Source: Myxococcus guangdongensis (GTDB lineage Bacteria; Myxococcota; Myxococcia; Myxococcales; Myxococcaceae). Taken from it: a stretch of DNA of 64,000 nt. The translations under genes and the position numbers were made by a program. Shown piece by piece: positions 8,337-15,445 of this stretch (position 1 is its first letter; every line of letters starts with the position of its first letter). The DNA lies in NCBI RefSeq assembly GCF_024198255.1, contig NZ_JAJVKW010000009.1, forward strand, positions 124,001-188,000. Direction: 5' to 3'. The notes under the pieces were generated by a model. That model did no database searches and had not been told where the DNA came from. It worked only from the letters and a program-made list of their open reading frames with translations.

Positions 8337-9692
8337 TCATTCCGGCGCCCAGGGGATGCGCTCGAAGGTGGCCCTCAAGCGGGCACCTCGTGCCGGGTGC
8401 AGGTGCTCCACCCAGGCAATCCGTCCGAGCAGGTGCGCGCGGAAGTCCGGATGCTGTGTGGTGTTCTGGCTCTCGGGGCCGCGTGTGCGGCACAGGTGCA
8501 GCACGGCTTTCAGGCGCTCGTAGTCCTCTCGAGGGACGGTGGGGTGCGCGTTCACCACGACGCCCGCGAGCCGCTGTTGCTGGCCCTGGTGCATCACGCG
8601 CGTCTTCCCCTGGCGCACGGTGAAGCCCTCCTCACGGATGATTCGCGTGACGCACGCGAGCAGCCTGCGCACGCGTCGCGCCAGGGCTTCGTCACCGGAG
8701 AAGGCCAGGTCATCCGCATAGCGCGTGTATCGGGCGCCCAGCGTCGCCGCGAGCGCGGACAGCCGGACATCGAGTCGATAGGCCGCGAGGTTGGCGAGCG
8801 CCGGTGACGTGGGCGCTCCCTGTGGGAGGTGTCTCGCCGAGAGCCTGCGCGACAGTCTCCAGCAGGTGTCCAGCTCCTTCGCGCTCTCCGCTCGACGGGC
8901 CTGTTCGACGACGGCGCCCGGCGTGCGATTGGTGCAGAGCCCGGCGAGGGCGTTGACGATGCCATCCGGATAGCCGGCCGTCCGGAACACGCCCCACACC
9001 TGCGTGGGCCGCACCGCGTGGAAGAAGTCCTCCAGGTCCACACGCACCACGACTGCCCGGCCCACGTGGGGTTCGGCGAAGTCCTTCACCCCGAGGCCCC
9101 GGACGAAGCCGCGTGCCGCGGCGTGGGGCGGAATGACGTCCAGGATGTCGTGGAGGACCTTGCGCTGCAGTCGCGCGAGGTCCAGCCCCGGCTGCTCCAG
9201 GAGTCGCTTGCCTCCCGTGCGCTTGGGAATCCAGACGTAGCGATAGCGTCGCCATTGGCCGGGACGGGACGTGCGCTCGAAGCCCGAGCCATCCGCGAGC
9301 CATCTCAGCTGGGCGTCCGTCACCCCGAGCCACTGCGCGAGGGCGGCCTGCGTCGTGAGTTCGGGAACGGGCCAGGGCCGCCGTCCCATCTGAGGCTCCG
9401 CGTCCAGCCAGTGGTGGATGCGGATGGGCGCGGCGCTGTTGCCGCAGGCTCGGATGAGCGCGGGCCGCGTCGCGAGCAGGTCCGTGAGCAACTCGATGCG
9501 GGCATGGGGCGGGCGGGGAAAGTACCGCAGGGTGCCGCGGATGATGGACAGCAGCCACCGCGAGCGTCCGCCCACGACATGGGCTCCGCGCTCCCTCAGT
9601 CCCGCGGCGGTCCATTCGCCCGCGAGGAACGCGGACGCGAGCGCCGCCGCCACGGGGGGGCGCGTGCTCACGTCCGGACCTCTGGGTGCCAT
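8337..9692 (-). CDS. Retron-type reverse transcriptase
   Basis: A 451-residue bacterial reverse transcriptase that would copy the msd part of the adjacent non-coding RNA into msDNA. Motifs in order: VDLEDFF with catalytic Asp219, LPQGAPTSP (289-297), YADD with Asp327/Asp328 (325-328), then a GKT segment and LAGVVVN (375-381). The last sits where retron RTs usually carry VTG (region Y), so that triplet is altered to LAG. An N-terminal helical extension of about 150 residues precedes the fingers, as in myxobacterial retron RTs. The start is uncertain: ATG 9692 lies inside the a2 repeat of the RNA gene, and GTG 9710 or GTG 9677 are alternatives. No maturase, integrase or toxin domain is fused. 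It converges on the RND pump gene. Confidence 0.88.
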   Translation of the reverse strand: MAPRGPDVSTRPPVAAALASAFLAGEWTAAGLRERGAHVVGGRSRWLLSIIRGTLRYFPRPPHARIELLTDLLATRPALIRACGNSAAPIRIHHWLDAEPQMGRRPWPVPELTTQAALAQWLGVTDAQLRWLADGSGFERTSRPGQWRRYRYVWIPKRTGGKRLLEQPGLDLARLQRKVLHDILDVIPPHAAARGFVRGLGVKDFAEPHVGRAVVVRVDLEDFFHAVRPTQVWGVFRTAGYPDGIVNALAGLCTNRTPGAVVEQARRAESAKELDTCWRLSRRLSARHLPQGAPTSPALANLAAYRLDVRLSALAATLGARYTRYADDLAFSGDEALARRVRRLLACVTRIIREEGFTVRQGKTRVMHQGQQQRLAGVVVNAHPTVPREDYERLKAVLHLCRTRGPESQNTTQHPDFRAHLLGRIAWVEHLHPARGARLRATFERIPWAPE

Positions 9693-9868
9693 GCGGCGGC
9701 TCGGGCCCACCTGTCCCGTCTGGCGTGGCCAGAGTCGCGGCTCGCCGCGATACCGGCCTCGCGTGGGAGTGTGTTCCTCATGAAGAACCCCCGGGGGTAC
9801 CCCGGAGAAGCAGAGGGCCGTGTCACCACGGACCGTCTACGCGCTGGGTTTCCGAGCCGCCGCATGGC
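9688..9868 (-). ncRNA. Retron msr-msd RNA candidate
   Basis: A 181-base element just upstream of the RT in its reading direction. It is bounded by a perfect 17-bp inverted repeat: GCCATGCGGCGGCTCGG at 9688-9704 and its complement at 9852-9868, the positions expected for a2 and a1. Between the arms the minus strand folds into a small hairpin (CCGTG-GTGA-CACGG, 9818-9831), a GC hairpin near 9789-9803 (CCGGGG-TAC-CCCCGG), and a longer imperfect stem at 9727-9758. That stem has GGCC outer pairs, an internal loop and a TCGCGG-CTCG-CCGCGA tip, and is a good msd candidate. The branching G cannot be assigned by eye. The size resembles the small myxobacterial retrons (Mx65 class) rather than Mx162, from memory. 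Confidence 0.7.
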
Positions 9869-9882
9869 GGGGGTGGACCCTA

Positions 9883-11091
9883 CTACTTCAGCGCGTCCAA
9901 TAGCGCGGCCTGCATGGCCTTGCGGTTCTCCGGGAAGCCTTGACTGGGGAAGGGCCGCGCGCCGGCGATGAGCGGCTCGAACTTGCGGTACATCGGGTCC
10001 GAGCGCGCGGGCTCCTGCTGGTAGAAGGCGCGGTTGGCCTGGAGCAGGTAGCGGGGCAGGGTGCCCTGCGGCCCTTCGCCGCTGAAGGCGATGAGGCTGC
10101 GCACCTCGGTGCTGCCCAGGAACGAGGTGAGCGCCTTCGCGTCCTCCGCGCACGTGCCCGTGCAGCCCGCGTTGACCACCAGCGCGTCCACGAACACGGT
10201 GGGCGCCGAGCCGCCACCCAGCGGCACCGAGACGACGTCCGGCAACGCCATCCCCGGCCGGGCCTTCAGGATGGGCACCAGGCGCTCGGTGTAGCCCATG
10301 AACCCGTTGGCCTGCTCCATGGCGAACGCCTCCTCCGCCGCCGTGTTGTCCGCGTACGTCCCATCCAGGCACGGGTTGACGCCCGGCTCCATCGCGCAGC
10401 TGTCCACGACGGCCCCGAACGGGGCGAGCGTCGTCGCATCCAGCGGCAGGGCCAGCGCGCCAGGCAACGCGTCCGCCGGGTGGGTGTCTCCCCACGCGTC
10501 GATGTACGAGGAGGGCAGCGTCCAGCTCCCGTCGAAGTTCGCCGCCAGCGGCCGCTTGCCCGGAGAGACGTCCCGCAGGATGTCCACCAACGTCGCGCCA
10601 TTCGTGGCGGAGCGGATGTTCGTGCTCCGTGAGTACACGACGTAGGTGCACAGGTACGTGGGCATGCCGTAGCTCGTGCCGGAGATGCGCACCGCCTCCT
10701 CGGCCGCGGGATGCACCGTGCCCGCCGCTGGCGCCACCGGCTGGATCCAGCCCTTCGACACCAGCGAGCCCAGGATGAGCGTGTCCACCTCCACCACCTG
10801 CGCCGCCGTGGGGCCGGAGCCGAGCAGCTGGTTCAGCGCGCCGCCATCGTCCAGGTCATACACATCCAGGTTGGCATCGAACACGACGTCCAGGTCGATG
10901 TCCGAGTGCTCCCGCTCGAAGTCCGCTTCGAGGCGCGCCGCGAGGCTCGCGAAGCCGTCTCCCACGGTGTCCGGGATGTATGGGAACAGCACGGCCTTCA
11001 TCGGCCGGGGCGGCGTGGGCGTCGGGTCCGGAGACTCCGAGCAGGCCGTCAGCGTGAAGAGCAACGCACCGAGTGACGCTTTCCAATTCAT
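9883..11091 (-). CDS. Thiaminase I-like lipoprotein
   Basis: A 402-residue lipoprotein (lipobox LTAC, Cys17) with a periplasmic-binding-protein fold of the thiaminase I group. Thiaminase I breaks thiamine by swapping its thiazole for a nucleophile. Key regions match the family as I remember it: VLFPYIPD after the linker, VDTLILGSLVSKGW near residue 103, YGMPTYLCTYVVYSR with Cys148 at the place of the catalytic Cys, and MGYTERL with Glu269 at the place of the catalytic Glu. A simple solute-binding protein would not need this Cys/Glu pair, but that alternative remains. The stop lies 14 bases before the retron RNA. A short inverted repeat sits in its leader. Confidence 0.65.
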   Translation of the reverse strand: MNWKASLGALLFTLTACSESPDPTPTPPRPMKAVLFPYIPDTVGDGFASLAARLEADFEREHSDIDLDVVFDANLDVYDLDDGGALNQLLGSGPTAAQVVEVDTLILGSLVSKGWIQPVAPAAGTVHPAAEEAVRISGTSYGMPTYLCTYVVYSRSTNIRSATNGATLVDILRDVSPGKRPLAANFDGSWTLPSSYIDAWGDTHPADALPGALALPLDATTLAPFGAVVDSCAMEPGVNPCLDGTYADNTAAEEAFAMEQANGFMGYTERLVPILKARPGMALPDVVSVPLGGGSAPTVFVDALVVNAGCTGTCAEDAKALTSFLGSTEVRSLIAFSGEGPQGTLPRYLLQANRAFYQQEPARSDPMYRKFEPLIAGARPFPSQGFPENRKAMQAALLDALK

Positions 11092-11095
11092 GGCG

Positions 11096-11118
11096 GAACC
11101 TTCCTTCTAGAAAGGTTC
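11096..11118 (-). promoter_or_regulatory. Inverted repeat in the thiaminase-like gene leader
   Basis: GAACCTT / AAGGTTC, 7 bp with a 9-base loop, immediately ahead of the start and overlapping the purine-rich ribosome site (GAAGGAAGG on the minus strand). It could hide the ribosome site in a hairpin or be an operator. It does not resemble a TPP riboswitch. Confidence 0.35.
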
Positions 11119-11186
11119 GCACTCTAGGCTCGGTGAGGCGGATAAACCGCTCTTTCACGTCCGTGCTTGTCTTTGCGGTGACGGCG

Positions 11187-12338
11187 TCAGGCGGGAGCGT
11201 CGAAGCCGGCGGACCGCAGCGCCTCGCGAATCTCCCACTCGTACACGGTGAGGCCGTCGCGCTTCAGGCCGGGCAGCAGGTCCCCGAAGGCATTCGCCTC
11301 CACCACCCGGTGCCCGGTGAAGTACTCCTCGAACATCAGGTCGATGCCGACGTGAAGGCAGTCATGGGCGCGCGCCACCTGGCGGCAGCTCTCCATCGCC
11401 GCGTCCCATTCGTTCCGGGGCACCGCCGCCTCCAACTCCTCCAGCTCTCCGCGCCAGCCGCCCAGGTGCAGGTTGGTGATGGGTAAGCGGCTCTGGCGCA
11501 CCACGATGAACGCTGGCTCGCCGCGCACCGCCAGCACGCGGCAGTCGAAGAGGTCGCCACCCAACCGCGCCTTCGGAATCGAGCGCTCCACCTGCGAGCC
11601 CTCGCGCAGCAGGAAGTCGAGCACCTGCTCCAGCGGCTCCGGCTCGCGGATGCGGCGCACCTTGAGCGTGTTGAACCAACCCCGCGAGGACTGCTCGACG
11701 GTGGTGACCAGTGACTCGTGGCCCCGGTGTCGTCGGAAGATGCCCAGGCACGACGCGGACGAGCCGCAGGACACCTTCACGAAGACCTCGCGCCACGCCT
11801 CCTCGTCCATGCGTTCGCGCAACGACGCCACGTCCGTCACCCCGTCCAGGGGCTCCGGCACGGGCACTCCCAGCGCGGCGTACTGTCGCGAGGTGACGCG
11901 CTTGTCGAACAGGTCCCGGATGCTCGCGGGCGACTGGAGCACCCGCCAGGACGGGCGCTCGCGGAACACGGCCTCCAGCTCCGAGAGGACGCGGAGCAAG
12001 CCGAGGTGTCCCTGCCGGGGCGCGAGGATGCGCCCATGGTCCTCGACGAGCGCGTCGACTTCGCTGGGGGCGAGCACCTGTCCCCCGTGCGCGAGCGCGT
12101 CCTCGTAGCCCCGCTTCAACAGGCCCTTCTCCACCTCCCAGCTCTCACCCGCGGAGTCGATGCGGACGAACGCCTCCGTGTCGGGGAGCGCGGCGAGGAG
12201 GGAAGGGGAGTCCAGCAGCTGCCGCCAGGGCACCACCTTCGCGGGGGGCAGGCCCTGACGGACCAGCGCGTCCTGGAACAGCGAGACGCGCCGGTTCTCC
12301 GCGTTGCCGATGAGGATGAAGCCGGGCAACGCGGACAT
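11187..12338 (-). CDS. STM4014-like ATP-grasp protein
   Basis: A 383-residue ATP-grasp ligase-type protein. The N-terminal domain opens with FILIGNAENRR, the middle has VKVSCGSSASCLG (ATP-binding lysine and glycine-rich loop). The C-terminal lobe has VGIDLMFEE and VVEANAFGDLLPGL, where Glu/Asn typically bind Mg-ATP. Order and length fit the STM4014 family, which travels with the STM4011/STM4012 radical SAM enzymes; that pair lies 9 kb away at the window start. ATP-grasp enzymes of this type make amide or ester bonds on peptides or amino acids; the substrate is unknown. It begins 7 bases after the WGR/LRR gene stop, so both share a transcript. The ATG at 12338 was chosen because the frame upstream runs back into that gene. 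Confidence 0.75.
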   Translation of the reverse strand: MSALPGFILIGNAENRRVSLFQDALVRQGLPPAKVVPWRQLLDSPSLLAALPDTEAFVRIDSAGESWEVEKGLLKRGYEDALAHGGQVLAPSEVDALVEDHGRILAPRQGHLGLLRVLSELEAVFRERPSWRVLQSPASIRDLFDKRVTSRQYAALGVPVPEPLDGVTDVASLRERMDEEAWREVFVKVSCGSSASCLGIFRRHRGHESLVTTVEQSSRGWFNTLKVRRIREPEPLEQVLDFLLREGSQVERSIPKARLGGDLFDCRVLAVRGEPAFIVVRQSRLPITNLHLGGWRGELEELEAAVPRNEWDAAMESCRQVARAHDCLHVGIDLMFEEYFTGHRVVEANAFGDLLPGLKRDGLTVYEWEIREALRSAGFDAPA

Positions 12339-12345
12339 GGGAGGA

Positions 12346-13707
12346 CTACTCGCCCACCGCGGCGTAGTGGTACTCCGGGTCGTAATCGCGCTGGTTGCCC
12401 GCGGCCACGGCGCCGGCGATCTTCGCCACCAGCTTCTCACCCGCGTCGGTGAGCGTGTTCTCCGACAGGTCCAGGTGCTTGAGGTGCTTGAAGGCCGCGG
12501 CGTTCTCCGCGAGCGTCTTCGCGCCATCGTCCGTCAGACAGCCCATGGACAGGTCCAGCTTCTCGAGCTGGGGGAGCACCTTCGCGGTGGGCAGCACCTT
12601 GACCAGGTCGTTGGTGAACTCCGAGTTGCGCAGGCCCAGCACCTTGAGGTTCGACAGGCCCTTGCCGTCGAGGATGGGCTGGATGTCCGCGATGCCGCCC
12701 TCGGCGCCGTAGCTGTCCTGGCCGAACCACACCTCCAGCTTCTCCAGCTTGGGCCACTTCGCGCTGGCGATGGACTTCACCGCGCCCAGCGGCAGGCCGC
12801 CCGTCTCGATGGTGAACTCGCGCAGCTCCGGCAGGTCGATGTCCCCCAGGTCCGCCCCCGCGCCGCGCAGCCGCAGCGAGCGCAGGTTCGGCACCAGCTT
12901 GTAGAGCGCCGAGACGTCGTTGACGTAGGACCAGGAGATCTCCGTCTCGTCCGGGTACTCGAAGTCACCCAGGAACAGCGTCTTGAGCCCCGCGGGGGGC
13001 GACTCCTGCAGCGCCTCCATCACGGGCTCGTAGCTGTTCTCGCCGTCCGAGGCGTCCACGATGCCCACCGTGAGCGACTGGAGGAAGCGGCCCGACGGGT
13101 GCGTCAGCAGCGTCTTCACGCCCTCGCCCACGTCGAACTCGGAGTCGTACTCCTTGCGGCCCAGCCGCGCCGAGCGGATGAAGCCCAGGTGCCACTCGAG
13201 GGTGACCTCCTCGTCGCTCCAGCCCTTCGCCAGCGAGCCGATGAGCAGCGCCTTGTGCTTCTTGATGTGCGCCGTCACCTGCTTCTTGAGCGCGGTGGCC
13301 TCGGCGCCGGACGCCTTGGAGAGCGCGTGCTGCAGCGCGATGAGCTCGCCGCGCGGGTCGCCCTGGGCCTGGAGCCAGTCGCCATAGACGAGGTACGCGT
13401 CGACGTTGTCCGGGTCCTTCTGGATGGCGGCCTCGAGCTCCGGGTTCGACTTGCCTTCGACGGACTCGCCCTCGTCCTCATCGTCGTCGCCACCCTCACC
13501 GTCGCCCACCAGCTCGTAGCCCTTCTTCTCCTTCTCACGGACGAGCTTGTCGTACTCCTTCTGGGCCTTCTCGTCGGAGTCGAACGACTGCGTCTTCTCC
13601 TGCCCATCGGTGCCGATGCGGCCCCAACGCGTGGTGAAGGAGTCGCCCTCGAGCTTGATCTCCCAGAACTTGCTGGAGCTGCCTTCCTTGAACTCGTACC
13701 GCGGCAT
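12346..13707 (-). CDS. WGR-domain leucine-rich-repeat protein (STM4015-like role)
   Basis: A 453-residue protein with three parts. Residues 1-70 form a WGR domain (FTTRWGRIGTDGQ). A Glu/Asp-rich linker and a repeat-companion segment (ELEAAIQKDPDN, YGDWLQAQGDPRG, about 95-135) follow. The rest is leucine-rich repeats (LEKLDLSMGCLTDDG, LKHLDLSENTLTDAG). LRR proteins usually bind partners. Its tight pairing with the STM4014-like gene mirrors the STM4015-STM4014 pairing in other bacteria, although the WGR front end is not what I remember for STM4015. The start at 13707 is clear since the WGR domain begins at once. Confidence 0.75.
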   Translation of the reverse strand: MPRYEFKEGSSSKFWEIKLEGDSFTTRWGRIGTDGQEKTQSFDSDEKAQKEYDKLVREKEKKGYELVGDGEGGDDDEDEGESVEGKSNPELEAAIQKDPDNVDAYLVYGDWLQAQGDPRGELIALQHALSKASGAEATALKKQVTAHIKKHKALLIGSLAKGWSDEEVTLEWHLGFIRSARLGRKEYDSEFDVGEGVKTLLTHPSGRFLQSLTVGIVDASDGENSYEPVMEALQESPPAGLKTLFLGDFEYPDETEISWSYVNDVSALYKLVPNLRSLRLRGAGADLGDIDLPELREFTIETGGLPLGAVKSIASAKWPKLEKLEVWFGQDSYGAEGGIADIQPILDGKGLSNLKVLGLRNSEFTNDLVKVLPTAKVLPQLEKLDLSMGCLTDDGAKTLAENAAAFKHLKHLDLSENTLTDAGEKLVAKIAGAVAAGNQRDYDPEYHYAAVGE

Positions 13708-13751
13708 GGCCGTCCTCTCCTGCGCCGAGCGTGGCGCGTCCGGACCGGAAG

Positions 13752-15242
13752 CTAGAGAAGCCCTCGCGCAAGCTCAAGCGTCGCGCCCATCCAGGCTTCC
13801 CATGGAGTCTCCGGCACGCGCCCTTCCTGCCCATCTTCCGGGATTCCCTGCGCGGGGACACCCGGTCGTGACGTGTGCACCCGAGGGCTCGGTCCGCTCA
13901 GGTCCACCCGGTGCACGCTCACGTGCGAGGGCAGCCCGCGCGTGTCGAGCGGCGACTGACGGACCGCGTCGAGCCACAGCACGTCCACGCGCGCTCGCCT
14001 GGCGTCGACGCGCACCTGCTCCAGCACCTGCTCATTGTCTCGGGGCGTGAGAATCTCCACCGTGCCGCGGGCGCGCCACTCGCGCAGGAGCAGCTCGCAC
14101 AGCCCACGCTCGGCCTCGAGCGGGTGGGGACCTGGTCCCTCCCAGGGGAAGACCACCTGGAAGCGCAGGTCCTGGTCTCCCAGCCACACGGAGAGCCGGC
14201 GCACCAGGCACAGCACCAGCCCCAGCGCCACCACGGCGCGCTGCCAGCTGACGCCGCTGTCCTTCACGCGCGCGTCCGCGAGGCTCACGAGCAGGAGGAA
14301 CACGAGCACCCGACGGCGGCGCACCGCGAGGCTCTCGTCGCGCGTGTAGTAGAGCAGCTCGCCCTCGACGTAGCGCACGTCGAACAGGTCCAACGTGGGC
14401 TCGTCCTCCATGTAGACGAGCTCGGAGGTGACCAGGTTCTCCAGGCTGCCCACGTTGGAGACCGACGAGAAGCCGCCTTGTGGGAACGCGGCCTCGTCAT
14501 CCAGCGCGGTGGGCGCGGGGCCCTGCGAGACGGCGCGCGCGCGCAGACGCGGCGGCAGCGTGCGCGACAGCGACTCGGCGGCCTCCACGGCCTGCTCCAA
14601 CGCCAGGCGCTGCGCCTTGCCCTTCAGGTGCTCCAGGTTCTCCAGCGTGAAGACCTCGGCGTCGCCGAGCAGCGCGTTGGCGCGGCGCGCTCCGGTGGCC
14701 AGCGCCTCGTAGCCCTGGGCGAGCGACTCGAGCCCGGAGTCCCGCTCACGCAGCGCGGTGTATCCCGATTGCAACAGTTCACCGGGTGGCTTCTCGAGGA
14801 TGCGCCGTCCCAGCGCGGGGCTCACCGGCGTGCCCGCGGTGAAGCCCAGTCGCGTGAGCACGCGGCCCACGAGGAAGGCCATGCCCTTGGGACGCAGGGC
14901 TTGTGGCACGCGGGCCAGCGCCGCGGACACGGCCTCCAGGGAAGGTTCGGCGGCCAGGCGCGCGAGGACGTGGTCGTCGTAGGCCCGCACGGCGTCGCGG
15001 AGGCGGGGCAGGGTGTCGGGGATGGGCAGGGACGGCGCGGGAGGCTGACCGGTGACGAGCCGCCCCAGGTCGGAGACGAACGCGGGCGGCGGGAGCGTGG
15101 GGGCCTCCGCGAGCGTGGCCCCCACCCAGGGGAGGCTCACGGCGAGCGCCTCCGCGTCGAGTCCCTCCTGCCGTGCGAGGCAGAGCCCCGCGCACAACCA
15201 GCGTTCCAGGTCCTGGGGGGCTCGCGGCTCGGGGACTCCCAT
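13752..15242 (-). CDS. Degenerate vWA-like protein, probable third part of the FtsH/vWA/MoxR system
   Basis: A 496-residue protein with a helical N-terminal half and a C-terminal Rossmann-like segment from about residue 305 (RRRRVLVFLLLVSLADARVK). By position and pattern this looks like the first strand of a von Willebrand A domain, but the metal-binding DxSxS motif is absent. The run TLDLFDVRYVEGELLYY just before it is characteristic of the group as I remember it. Later strands (LRFQVVFPW, GTVEILTPR, VDVLWLDAV) complete an alternating alpha/beta pattern. I infer it is the vWA partner of the MoxR ATPase, separated from it by an opposite-strand gene. ATG 15242 (after GGTGGA) was preferred over GTG 15260. 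It ends 44 bases before the WGR/LRR gene, on the same strand. Confidence 0.55.
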   Translation of the reverse strand: MGVPEPRAPQDLERWLCAGLCLARQEGLDAEALAVSLPWVGATLAEAPTLPPPAFVSDLGRLVTGQPPAPSLPIPDTLPRLRDAVRAYDDHVLARLAAEPSLEAVSAALARVPQALRPKGMAFLVGRVLTRLGFTAGTPVSPALGRRILEKPPGELLQSGYTALRERDSGLESLAQGYEALATGARRANALLGDAEVFTLENLEHLKGKAQRLALEQAVEAAESLSRTLPPRLRARAVSQGPAPTALDDEAAFPQGGFSSVSNVGSLENLVTSELVYMEDEPTLDLFDVRYVEGELLYYTRDESLAVRRRRVLVFLLLVSLADARVKDSGVSWQRAVVALGLVLCLVRRLSVWLGDQDLRFQVVFPWEGPGPHPLEAERGLCELLLREWRARGTVEILTPRDNEQVLEQVRVDARRARVDVLWLDAVRQSPLDTRGLPSHVSVHRVDLSGPSPRVHTSRPGVPAQGIPEDGQEGRVPETPWEAWMGATLELARGLL

Positions 15243-15445
15243 GCGTCCACCCTGTATCACTTCCCGCCGGGGTGGATGCAGGGGTGTGTCGGTGAGCAGC
15301 GCCGTGGCGCCGTGTTTTCGGCAGGGGGCCGGAGGAGCGATCCCTGTCTCGATGCGGACAGGCCCTTGCGACTTCAGGGCAGTTGTCCAGTGCAGGGTCG
15401 GTTCCCACCCTCGCTTCCTTGCTCCCTCTCGGGAGAGGAGGCCAC

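Noticed and set aside
8337..9692. Group II intron or diversity-generating element for the reverse transcriptase
   Set aside because: No maturase or endonuclease domain, no intron ribozyme fold or variable-repeat target nearby; the flanking inverted repeat fits a retron.
11092..11186. TPP riboswitch ahead of the thiaminase-like gene
   Set aside because: The leader is under 100 bases and lacks the conserved TPP-box sequences; only a short inverted repeat is present.
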